This document shows positions 10,613 through 20,186 of a stretch of 64,000 nucleotides of DNA, in pieces. The notes under the pieces are model-generated. The model was not told the origin of the DNA, did not search any database, and was given only the letters and a program-made list of their open reading frames with translations. Source of the stretch: Peronospora farinosa (Eukaryota > Oomycota > Peronosporomycetes > Peronosporales > Peronosporaceae); NCBI GenBank assembly GCA_947646735.1, contig CANTFK010000943.1:310001-374000 (forward strand). Reading direction: 5' to 3'. A program made the translations under genes and the position numbers. Every line of letters begins with the position of its first letter. The first letter of the stretch is position 1.

Positions 10613-10786
10613 AGCTGTCCTAGCAGCACTGGTCCTTTGGTCTGTAGTGTAGGACATCCTAGTATCTTCTCCGAACTCGGGACCTTGGACCAGTTTGGGA
10701 CCCTGCTCACTCCCTGTCACTCATTCAAGAGAGTGACCGAGATCTTTCACGCCAGTTATTATAATAACTACGAAGGGCCCCCCCCA

Positions 10787-11930
10787 TTTCTCTGGCACTT
10801 CTCCACACCAATCATGCGTCTTTACGAACTGCGACTCCGTACCCTCATCTCTCGCAGCGAGTGGCCAGATGGCTATCATTCTTTGCCGAATATAATTTCG
10901 AGGTGAAATATAAGCCGGTCAAGCAAAATGCGCTGGCTGATGCGTTGTCACGCATACCTGACTATGAGCTTGTTCATGTTACGACGTTGTCGTCTTCTAT
11001 TACCGATCTCATTCAATCGTCGTATGCTAAAGATGATCATTGTGTATCCCTGCTACATGCCCTTGGCAGTGATGAGATTAAAGGCTCGGACAATAAATTT
11101 GTCGGCACGATTACGTGCGAGCCTCCATCGAAATTCTATCTATCAGGAGCTGTTGTACTACAGTACCGATGTGGCGAATCCTTCGCGTATTGTGGTTCCT
11201 CATGATGAGGACCTCAAATATTGTATTCTCTATGAGGTACATGACACCGCCATCGGGGGTCATTTGGGTCGTGAAAAGACCTATGGCTAAGTATGCAAAA
11301 GTTATTGGTGGCCCAAGCTGTATAAATGGCTGAGCACATATGTGCGTACATGTGAAACGTCCCAGCGGGTAAAACCCTCGCCCCATTCGGCAGCGCCTCT
11401 GGCTACTTTGCCTGTTCCCACTGGGTGTTGGGAGTTCATTAGTATGGATTTTGTGTTTGGCTTACTGAAAAATTCGCATGGCAACACGGACATCGTGATA
11501 TTTGCTGACCATTTAAGCACAAAGGCTCACTTAGCGTCTGTGCCGGATTCGATCGATGGCGAAGGTACAACGCAGCTGTTTATCGATCGTGTGTTTCGCC
11601 AACATGGCTTGCGTAGCCAAAAATGGCCTAGCGTATACGCTGAGTTTGCCGCGCAAGATGCGCACACATCTCGTGTTTTACGTTGGGCTGCTCAAGCCTT
11701 ATTGGGATTCGAGCCACGTGAATGTGGTGGCTCTTGCGCCGAGGAAGTCGACATTACCGCAGGCCGTAGCATTTGAACTAGGAGATTTAGTTTTTTTCCT
11801 TTCTAACCGAGGTTGCTGCTGTTCCGACGTCTGTAGGCGTGTCTGCGTCTGAACCAAATGTCACGGATGATATCTGTAGTTATGATCAAATGAAGCAGGT
11901 AAACTAAATCAATGTAGGAGGACATGTAAC
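10787..11930 (+). pseudogene. Degenerate Gypsy pol fragment (RNase H end, integrase), internally deleted
   Basis: Broken plus-strand frames resemble the family A pol 3' half. The first block has WLSFFAEYNFEVKYKPVKQN and LADALSRIPDYEL (RNase H end, 10865-10970). Next come the integrase zinc finger GGHLGREKTYG … VRTCETSQRVKP (11255-11370) and the start of the integrase core ISMDFVFGLLKN (11440-11470) to FRQHGL (11590-11610). It then jumps directly to a C-terminal segment LAYTLSLPRKMRTHLVFYVG and FELGDLVFF (11620-11790). The catalytic middle of the integrase is missing. Frameshifts and stops are frequent. It is an old relic into which the family B element inserted. Confidence 0.75.
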
Positions 11931-12352
11931 TGTATTATTCCTTTGTAAAACTAGATATAATCTGATGTAACAGGGATATAAAGTAATAATCGACATAAGT
12001 AGTAATCGACAAAAGTAGTAGTCGACACAAGTAGTAGTCAATCATTGTTCGAGAGCCAAGTTCACTCGAGTAATTGCTTTCCAGTCCTCAGAAGGGGGGT
12101 AGCAAAACGTGTGTCGATTGTCGCTTCACGTGCCTCGTAGCACCACCCCAAGACAAGGAAACCCCACACCGTTGCATACAGAAACAGAGCAGCGTCTCTG
12201 CTTCATTTGTAGACTCACTTGACGGACCTCACAGCGCCACATCACAGGCTAATCCCACGCCAAAGTCGTTTAATTGAATATACTTGCTGCCTAAATCTTG
12301 GACAAAAGTAGTAGCAGGAAATATCTAGTAGTTCTATAGCGTGTAAAAGGAC
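11931..12352. other. Intergenic tail of Gypsy relic and upstream region of MED14
   Basis: This holds AT-rich sequence with TGTAAC…-type starts (11928, 11966) that could be remnants of an LTR of the relic, and a short tandem array (11982-12045). No gene is supported. The last 100 bp is presumably the MED14 promoter and 5' leader; I see no clear TATA box. Confidence 0.4.
11982..12045. repeat. Short tandem repeat, unit about 16 bp
   Basis: Four imperfect copies of AGTAGTAATCGACAAA type occur between the Gypsy relic and MED14. The units differ by one or two bases. No function can be read from it. Confidence 0.75.
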
Positions 12353-15300
12353 ATGGGAGACTTCCCACCACCGGAACGAACGAGCGTGAAGGCGTCCGAA
12401 CTCGTGCATCGCGCCGTGGACAAGAGCTATGAGGATTTCCGAACGCTTATGCATCAGTTGCCTACAATGCGCGAAGAGAAGCGACGCGAGCCGTTGCTGA
12501 CTCATTTGCAGACTTCCCGTAAGCGTTTTGCGCAGCTATTAGCGGTACTGAAGTGGTCGGTGCAGTCGCCGCTGCTGCAACAATGTGACTCGTTGTTGCA
12601 GCAAACGGAAAGATACCGTAACAACGTCAATGAGACGAATGATCGACTATTTTTCATGCATACGGATCTCAATCGTGCCAAGGAACGACGGTACGACCTC
12701 AGTACTACCGTCGACGTGTTGTACGGTGGTAGTTATCTGCGATTGCCCACTATCATTAAGAACGCCATGTTTCCGCGTGAATTACCTGAAGTGAATACGG
12801 ATGAGGCAGCAATGGAGGTAGCGGACATTATCCGCTTCCGTCTTATTGGAGAGGAGATTCCAGAGCAGGTCTCAAACATTAAACTGGAAGGAGGTTTTGT
12901 CACATGTCAAGTTGAAGGAGAATTTGAAATTGTGTTGACCATTCAGGGAAAAGAAAATGACGCCAAGTGGCGTGTTATCAGTGTGAATACGCCGCTTACA
13001 GAACCGAAAGCATTTGAAGACCACGCGCAGGCAGCGTCCACTAGTGCTCTGCGAATTATTCGCACAAATTCGCCAAGTGCAGCACATTACAATCATTTGA
13101 AGAACCTTGTGCAACGTGCCATGAACAAGTCTGAGAAGCCGTTCGTCGATGCTTTCGTAGTGATGCGCCAGTTTTGTTCGTCGCTTGCATTGCAAATCCT
13201 TGCTTCGCAAGGAAAACTGCTTACGGAAGGTCGCTGGAAGAATCGCATCATGATTAAACACCATCGTGACCAGAACGTTTTGGACATTTGCTACTGGCCC
13301 AAGGCTTGTACGCGGAAAGAGACACAAGCACTAACAGATCAACAGCGGTTGATTCAACAACTAAGCGGCCCAGGGACAACAGTACGAAAAGGATCTGCGT
13401 TAGCGTATCCCGGATCGAGCTTGTGTGTTCGACTGGGTTTCGATCCGAACAAGAAGAAGCTCCTCTCTGTTAGTCTCAATCCGTCGCTTCCACCAAATCT
13501 ACCTGGATATGCCTCACTATTGAGCGCATTAGAGGTGCCATCCAACATTTTCATGCTCAGTGCCGAGAACCTGCTCATTGCGGCGATGCGTGCCCACGTT
13601 TCCGCAGCTCTTTTCTCAATAGGCAGGCTACTTGTAGTAGATTCTCCGGATGAGAAGGCTTCCACACAACTGGTGTCTGGAGAAAATGTTGCTATGGTCT
13701 GCTCAGATACGAGTTTTCGAATTGCACGGGCAGATATTGGTGGACTGCAGCAGTTTTTAGAGGTAACGTTTGACATTCGCGAGGGTCGGTTTATTGTGAG
13801 CGCGGTCGCTGCAGCGAAACATTCCGCTCTTTATACCACGGTGAAACAGTTAGAGCGGGTATTCGATACGCAATGCAAAATCGAGATCGGAAGTAACTTT
13901 GACGATTCGCTCCCGAGCGATTTTGCTTTGGTTTCTGGTGACAGGAAGGGCGACAAGTCAAACGAAATCATACATGCTAGTGTTCGGAAGGTCCTATGCG
14001 AGATCGTGGCTGGCGAGGTTGCGCAAATCGGCTCCTCTTTTAAGGGCATTGAAGTATTACGCAAGGTGAATCTGAACTGGGAGCGGTATCTTGCTTTCCG
14101 ACAGCAGCATGGCGGACAGACTGAGGATCTATCAATCTCGGACACAGCGCTGTATTTTCAGCTGACGTCGTCCAAGGAGTCTACATGCTACCTGGTTATT
14201 GAGATCGACAAGTATGGCGATGTGGATGGGATGAACGGAAATGTACACGAAGCCGCCGAAGTAGAAGAGTACGTGCGGTTACCATGTTTCTCGCTGCTTC
14301 AGACAAGTGCAGGCTTGCCGGGACAGCCATCTGGTGTGCAGTTTATCCAGCGGTTTGGCGCATTCAAAAAGGAAGATTTACATCCGTCAATCACTCGCCA
14401 TAACGAGATTATTGTCAGTGGTCATCGTGGGAATACTCGAAAGCGTCCTTACGGTTCGTTTAGCAATGTTTTGCTTGGAAGTAATATGAGGCCAACCAAA
14501 AAGACGCTTCTTGAGAGTGGACGAGTACAAGAGAGCACGGGATATTGGCTGGACGACGCCGAGAATCACGCAGTTTCTCACAGATTTGTTCCTCATATTG
14601 CGTCAGTGTTGCTGCACGCGATCAATATGTGCAGTGAGAGAATTCAATTGCAACACTTCGTGAACTTTGCTCGGCGGCGCAAGTCCAGGATTCGCTACTC
14701 AGGCGAAGCTGGTACGTCAAACGGGGAGGGTACAGGTGGTCAAGTAGTCACGCTTTCGTTCCCGGAAAAGGTCAACACGGATCCCTTGAGGATCGCAGCT
14801 ATCCAAGGCCACCTGAAGCATGGGGGAGGATTCGAGTTGTGTCTTCAGATGGCCTCGGCGCCGTTTAAGTTTATCTTTCCGAAGAAACCAAAACAGCACT
14901 TGTTATCTGAGTGCTCGCACTATGTTAATGCACGAGGTCAATTGATCTTCAAGTACCCAACAACGTTGGTTACTAGTGATCTTTTTGGTGAGAACCCACT
15001 AGAATTGTTCATGGTTGAGCTGATTTGTGTCGTGCGGCCGCTCTGTGAACTCGCAGTAAAGTTGGAGAAAATGATGACCGCTGTTGGGCGCTACACGAAT
15101 GACATTAAAAGTGATGGATATTTCTACGTTGAAAGCGCCGACCCATTTGCGATTGTGCTGGCTTGCCGAGCACCAAATCCAAGGCATTGCATTGCTGCTG
15201 GGTCATCGCCGGATGGCATGACGACGTATCGCGTGACCGTGCAGTTCAAGCAGAAAATGGGATTTGTAGTTAACTACAGCCATAAAGCCGAACACCCGCT

Positions 15301-15918
15301 GATGCACTTTATCCAGTCGGCGCTGAATGGACACAGCGACCCAGCACAATTTGTTGAAGCGCTGGAGCGTACATGCATTCCGATGGGAATTTTGGCGAGC
15401 GTTGTAGAGTCCCAGCTACTTTGCGCTAAATACTATCGGCAAGACTCTCTGCCCATTGCGAAGGAAGATGCAGCCAATGGAGGCCCAAAAGCTTTTGGTC
15501 GGGGCAAGATGGGTGGAAAGGGAATGAAATTGGGCTACAAATTCAAACTTCCAGGCGAAGAGAAGGGTTACTATGCTGAAAAGTCTTACGGTGGTGATGA
15601 CAAGTCTTTCGTGCCTGCCGAACTGGTAATGATCCCACGGTCGCAAACACAGGTCCGCCTATCCTATGGTGACCGCTGCGCAGTAGATATTTATTTCCTG
15701 GAGGTATATGCAGCCTTCAGCGCTATCGATTATTGGGTTCTACGTCACTAATTTTGCTTTGTTCCTGTCTTCTATTGTAGAATCGTTCGGTGAAGATGCA
15801 GAGCGCTATGGGAGGCGTACGCGTCCCCAGTTGTCCGTCTGAGAAGGGCATCGTCGCGGATCGTCAGAATTTTGCTGATAAGCTGCGCAGCACGTTATCG
15901 GAAATGGCATCGGTTTAA
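12353..15918 (+). CDS. MED14: Mediator complex subunit 14 (two exons)
   Basis: Exons 12353-15703 and 15781-15918 give 1162 aa. Intron 15704-15780 has GTATATG…TTGTAG. Without the splice the frame ends in an unconserved tail at 15751, and the splice joins FLE to NRSVKMQSAM in phase 0. The N-terminal region (residues about 10-220) is the MED14/RGR1 domain: the segment around PLLTHLQTSRKRFAQLLAVL followed by KWS matches the family's LL..L..TR..F.RLL.L.KWS core. MED14 is the architectural backbone linking head, middle and tail of Mediator, the bridge between activators and RNA polymerase II in the nucleus. Size is in the usual range. It converges on the PDI gene 0.4 kb downstream. The middle of the protein is poorly conserved, so function rests mostly on the N-terminus and length. 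Confidence 0.85.
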
Positions 15919-16331
15919 ACGTGCATATTCCTGCAGTAATAGTCACTTGAACAGGCTAGCGCATGTTGTGGGGTAGTAGTGCTTGTAGAACGAAGCTGCA
16001 TGTAGCAAGTAGGCTCAAAAAGATACGAGCAGCTTAAGGTAGACGAAATGGAAATCAAGGAGATGGAAGCAGACCCGTGGCAGACTAGGAAAAGCACTGC
16101 AGGAAAGCTGGTGTGAAGAAAAGTAAACTCTGCAAGGACTGCCCTTACGGAAGAGAACTGAGCAGAATTAGAAAGACGGTGAACAAAAACCTCGGCACGA
16201 ACAGCTCAGAACAAAAGCGATAACAGGCACTGCGTGACATTCTAGCGCTGCACTACAATGAAGAAACACGCAGCTCCGAGCTGTCCATCTTACGCGTGCG
16301 ATTGCCACAAAGAGCCGTAAGTTCACCTACT
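15919..16331. other. Intergenic region between convergent MED14 and PDI
   Basis: About 0.4 kb, presumably two 3' untranslated regions. I see no coding potential, repeat or RNA gene. Confidence 0.5.
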
Positions 16332-17420
16332 TTACAGCTCTGTCTTCTCGTTCAGCTTCTCCTGGAAAAATTTGAGGATATTCTTGCGGAGCCCAAATAG
16401 CGTCTTCTTCTGAGCAGTCACGTTTTCGTTGTCTAGCAGACCCTCGAGACGCAAGATCTCGGTATCCACGTATGAGGGGCCCTTGGCAACGATCTTCTTG
16501 ATAGCCTTCACGTACAGCAAACCGTATTTGGCGTCGCTACTGTCCAGACCGTCAACAACCTTCTGCACCTTCTTCTGCACATCCGCCGTGATGTCACTGC
16601 TCTCCGTAATGATCACCTCCAACTGATCGACGCGGCCGGCCTCAGCCGTCAGGCTACCGTCCACAGAACGGTGTGTGCCGGCGTGCTCATTGATAAACTC
16701 GACGAACGATTCCTTGTCACGACCGTTCGAATAATCCTCGGGCTCGTCCGAGTCCGGGCTGAAGTAGAAGAGTGTCGGGAAACCCTTAATGTTAAAGCGT
16801 TCTTTCAGCTCCTCGTTAGCCGTGGCATCGACTTTGGCAATAAGCACATCGTCCTCGCCCTCAAAGATAGCGCCCACCTCTTCGTAGATAGGGGCTAGAG
16901 ACTTGCAGTGGCCGCACCAAGGAGCGTAAAACTCGACAATAGCGTGCTTTTTTGAGTGGATCACCTCCGCATCAAAGCTCGCATCAGATAGAGCAGTCAC
17001 GTAGCTTCGCTCCTTTGCCACACGCACATTCGTGCCGGCCTTCTCGTTCAAAAACGTGACAAAGTCTTCCTCGCTACGGCCGCCCTCGTAATCTTCAGCC
17101 TCCGTCGAACCCTTGCGGAAGTACTTGAGCTTGGGAAATCCCGTGATTTCAAACTTGGAGCCTAAATCCTTGTAATTGTCAGCGTCCACTTCAGCTACCA
17201 CAACGTCGTCCGCCTTTTGAAAAGCCGTCGCTACAGTCTCGTACGTCGGCGCCAGACTCTTGCAATGACCACACCACGGCGCGTAAAACTTGACCAACAC
17301 GTGCTTGGAACCGTCTACTACTTCATCAAAATTGTCGGGCGTCAACACCTTCACATCACCAGCCGTTACGACGCCAAGGGCCATGGCTGTCATCGAAACC
17401 ACGGCTTTCCAAACTCCCAT
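16332..17420 (-). CDS. Protein disulfide isomerase with two thioredoxin domains and ERp29-like tail
   Basis: 362 aa, no intron. I chose the ATG at 17418-17420 (MGVWKAVV) because it opens a hydrophobic signal peptide (residues 1-20, ending …VTA) directly before the first thioredoxin fold. Earlier in-frame ATGs add a non-hydrophobic leader. Domain 1 (about 23-130) and domain 2 (about 143-250) each carry the active site WCGHC (C50/C53, C169/C172), with the cis-Pro segments GFPKLKYF and GFPTLFYF. The C-terminal part (about 270-355) matches the all-helical ERp29 / PDI-D domain. It ends NEKTEL, and KTEL may serve as a weak KDEL-type retrieval signal. It oxidises and isomerises disulfides of secretory proteins in the ER lumen. 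There is one possible N-glycosylation site, NVT at 333. Confidence 0.92.
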   Translation of the reverse strand: MGVWKAVVSMTAMALGVVTAGDVKVLTPDNFDEVVDGSKHVLVKFYAPWCGHCKSLAPTYETVATAFQKADDVVVAEVDADNYKDLGSKFEITGFPKLKYFRKGSTEAEDYEGGRSEEDFVTFLNEKAGTNVRVAKERSYVTALSDASFDAEVIHSKKHAIVEFYAPWCGHCKSLAPIYEEVGAIFEGEDDVLIAKVDATANEELKERFNIKGFPTLFYFSPDSDEPEDYSNGRDKESFVEFINEHAGTHRSVDGSLTAEAGRVDQLEVIITESSDITADVQKKVQKVVDGLDSSDAKYGLLYVKAIKKIVAKGPSYVDTEILRLEGLLDNENVTAQKKTLFGLRKNILKFFQEKLNEKTEL

Positions 17421-17582
17421 ACTTCTTGGTATCGTTCTTGTATTACTCGTCCAAACCCGAAATGACACTGCAAGTGAATCGTCTTTAGCCCAAGAAATGA
17501 CTTGGTAGGACGACACGTGGCACTCTTCAAGCTCAGCTCAAGTACGAATGGCTACATGAGATTCTTGTATTTTTTATAATCT

Positions 17583-19170
17583 TTAATCCACGTAGCGTGT
17601 CGCATGGTGAACACCGAGCTCTTCGGGAGAAACGTCTGTTCCATTCTGTTCTTCCTCAATTAAATTCATTTCCTCGTTCTAAGCAATCACAGTGATAACG
17701 AATGAATACAAAGGACACCATGAGTATGACAGTGCTCCAAGATTGGATCACAAAGGGACAATCCAGACAAAAAGAACAAGCACGTACTGCACGTACAAGG
17801 GTCTCCTTGCGGACGTCGTTCTCGAGGAATTGAACAATTTCTTCAAAGGTGGGGCGCATCGACTGGTTGTCGGACGTACACCGCTTATACAAGTCACGCA
17901 CGCTGTCCATGCAATTCTTGCTCAGCGACGGACGCAGATTTTCGTATGCCACCATATGCATCAGCGTGCTACCAGACACCTTCTTGTTCCGAGCACCCTT
18001 GGCCTTCATGTCGTGGTACGGAATCTTACGCGTATCCAGCTCCGCTAACACTGTATATCGTAGAATATCAATCAGTCATTAGCAAATTTGTGCAGCCAAA
18101 AACCTTCTTGGAGCAATTGGGGTCATGTACGTACCAATACCGAAACTGTAAACATCTGCCTTCTCCGTGTAGCGCTCTCCCCGGATCATCTCGGGTGGCA
18201 GCCACAGAGGTGTGCCAGTCACGCTCATCGTCTCATCGACGGACTTTTCGCGACTTAGACCGAAATCGCTCACCTTGGCGCCCCACGTGGAACTACAGGT
18301 TATTAATCAAACCGACATATCATGGCGTGTCAGAACGACGCACTTTCTCCGTCTGCCAAGAACTAATACTTTGGAATAGCAGGTAAATGTGTCGGTCGTT
18401 ACCTAACGAGGATATTCATGCTCTTTAGGTCGCGATGTATAATAGGAGGCTTCATGCTGTGTAGATATGCCATACCGCGTGAGGTGTCGATGGTCATGCG
18501 TAGAATAGGTTTAGCCCACGTCATCTTGTTCTCCAGATTCCGTAGTACTGCAAAAAGGTCTCCTCTCTCCAGGAGCTCCGTCACAAAGCAACTGCACTCA
18601 GTTCAAGAAACAAAAGCGACATCTCAAATCAATTCACCCCAAAAAACGGTTCATGTCCAATGCTTTCAACCAACCGTACACTTACATGTTAGAGTACGAA
18701 TTCCAACTAGCACCAATAAACTGCACAATATTCGGATGACGTAGGTTCATCATGAGCAAAATCTCGTCGCCAAACATGCGTAAATTATCTTCAGTGATCT
18801 TGGTGCGCAGCATTCGTTTGACTACAACAGGCGTACCGCAGTACGTGCCCTTAATGACTTCACCAAATGCACCTGCACCAATGATCTTCTGTAGCTTCAG
18901 ATCATAAAAATTAATCTCGGCCATCCGCAGTCCTTTGTTGCTCTGGAGCATCGTCTCTACAACGTTCTTCTCCTTATCTTTAAACTCCTGGAAGTCCACC
19001 GTAATGTTAGTGGGTCGGCGGTTCGACCTCTTGGAGCGCTCACGCGATGCATCCGACACGGAAAGGCTACGAGATGCGCTATCCACACCACCTCCTCTAC
19101 TTGATACAGAATCGTGTAGATCATGCGGGACATAATCCTTTGCGTTTCTCTTGGAGGAACATCCGCCCAT
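17583..19170 (-). CDS. TKL-type protein kinase with N-myristoylation signal (five exons)
   Basis: Exons on the minus strand are 18686-19170, 18403-18591, 18135-18292, 17797-18050 and 17583-17678. They join in consistent phases to 393 aa. The last exon was found by a GTACGT…TTAG intron; reading through instead gives a hydrophobic non-conserved tail. The N-terminus MGGCSSK is a typical N-myristoylation site with a nearby palmitoylatable Cys, so membrane attachment is likely. The serine-rich residues 20-50 are probably regulatory. The kinase domain (about 92-355) has glycine loop GAGAFGEV (98-105), VVVK (K118), HRD (D216), DFG (D234) and DVYSFGIVLAEL, so it should be active. The WGAKVSDFGLSR and LPPEMIRG motifs suit the TKL group that is expanded in oomycetes. 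The substrate is unknown. It acts presumably at membranes in signalling. Confidence 0.88.
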
Positions 19171-19385
19171 GTTCTAGTAAACTTGCTTCGTGTATTGACA
19201 GCTGGAAAGCCGCAACATACGCTGCCCTGCCTTTGACCATGTTGTAAATCATATGGTATAATTATATATAAATCTGTATACTGCGGCCTCTTTCTGAACT
19301 CTTTTCTACGTTTAATTATTGCCCTCAGTGTGTATCTATCTATACGGGGATACATGGCTACATATACATGACTACAAATACATGG

Positions 19386-20028
19386 CTACGGAGCTCCTTC
19401 CAACGACTCGGTGGCGTTAAGCTTGCGCAAGTCAAACCCTTTAATGCGCGCTTGCTCTATCAATGCCACTATATCTGTCTTCAAACTGATCGCTCGCGCT
19501 TTTTCCTGTTCTGCCTGCATTCTCATCCGCTCCTCGTCTAAACTCGACACTGCAAGCTATTTCAACAGCAACGACACAGGCTTTTAGTAGTTATGAAAGA
19601 CTTGCCTGAACGTATGTGTCGAAACGCACCATTTCGACCAGTAGTTGGCACTTGAACTTTTCCATGTTGCACTCCTCCATCATGCGCGTGCACTTGTCCC
19701 GCAGTGCAATGTTCTCGTCTTCGAGCGTCGCGTTGCGCTTCTCCAGTACTTGCATACGCTCTTCTGTCTGCTTGAATGTCGTGTGACTGTCTGTAGGTCC
19801 ATTATTTCATTAGCCATTAGTTAAGAGCACGTTTAATGACATATTGTTCACAATACCAAGCTCCCAGTGTCCAGCCGCTCCAAGTGATAGCGTCATATCT
19901 CCCAATGTCAATTGTATGGGAATTTCCTCAGCCATTCCATTCGTCTCTTTCTCAAGCGGTCGCGGAGATCGATTTGCCATGTTCATCGCCGTCATCATAG
20001 GACTTGCCATGCTCATGGTATCTATCAC
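19386..20028 (-). CDS. Small coiled-coil protein, unknown function (three exons)
   Basis: The model is 19857-20028, 19606-19790 and 19386-19556, giving 175 aa with consistent phases. The first intron (19791-19856) is canonical (GTATTG…CTACAG with an AACTAAT branch-like site) and joins GHWEL to DSHTTF. The second intron (19557-19605) is only 49 bp and has a GC donor (CAG|GCAAGT) and a TAG acceptor. The second half is a strong heptad-type coiled coil (QTEERMQVLEKRNATLEDEN, then DEERMRMQAEQEKARAISLK). The N-terminus is uncertain: ATG 20026-20028 is the first in frame, but an AG acceptor just upstream (TTTTCAG near 20045-20052) allows another 5' exon. I do not recognise the family. It is divergent from PRP8. 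Confidence 0.6.
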
Positions 20029-20186
20029 TCTGTCCAGGATCTCTGAAAATGAATAATTCTTATTTCAGTACATCGTTTCCTCTCTACACGCATACGATCC
20101 TACATATGCCACAAGATAGGTTTCCGCTCCCGCCACTCATACAAAACCGCATTTGGGGCGCCCAAGAGTGATTGTTTTGACGGAAA
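20029..20186. promoter_or_regulatory. Very short divergent intergenic region upstream of PRP8
   Basis: At most 158 bp separate the coiled-coil gene and the PRP8 ATG, which point away from each other. Both promoters must fit here or inside the other transcript. No TATA box is evident. A pyrimidine-rich CATCGTTTCCTCTCTACACG stretch is present. Confidence 0.45.

Larger units (their letters stand above)
5708..10786 (-). mobile_element. Ty3/Gypsy LTR retrotransposon, family B, left copy (5' part, split by family A)
   Basis: On the minus strand the order is 5' LTR (from about 10786 down to 9602), gag, three zinc knuckles, protease, and the first third of pol up to 5708, where the family A element interrupts it. 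The rest of pol must lie left of base 1. It is about as long and has the same domain order as the copy at 51220-58994. Gag and pol are broken into several frames, so it is inactive. The right edge is estimated from where an unrelated plus-strand Gypsy fragment resumes (about 10787) and is uncertain by tens of bases. Confidence 0.8.
9602..10786 (-). repeat. 5' LTR of family B, left copy (about 1.18 kb)
   Basis: The left edge TGTGGTGGAGTGG is shared with the right copy at 51220 and 58855. The stretch CCGGACTGCCGACT…GGAGGGGGTACCCCGAT is also shared. Further right, the GCCACGTG…GCAAATT block precedes a TATA-like sequence, and then come tandem repeats lying in U3. The right edge is a guess placed at CA before the resumed Gypsy fragment. 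Confidence 0.65.

Noticed and set aside
10314..10613. Gly/Pro-rich plus-strand frames near 10.3-10.6 kb
   Set aside because: These are translations of the LTR minisatellites in three frames. No gene.
15704..15751. MED14 ending at the unspliced stop 15751
   Set aside because: The tail after FLE (VYAAFSAIDYWVLRH) reads into an intron with a good GTATATG donor and TTGTAG acceptor, and the spliced frame continues cleanly to 15918.
17658..17800. Kinase gene ending in a hydrophobic tail in the read-through frame
   Set aside because: Read-through adds a non-conserved hydrophobic stretch. A GTACGT…TTAG intron gives an acidic end exon in phase, so the spliced model is preferred.
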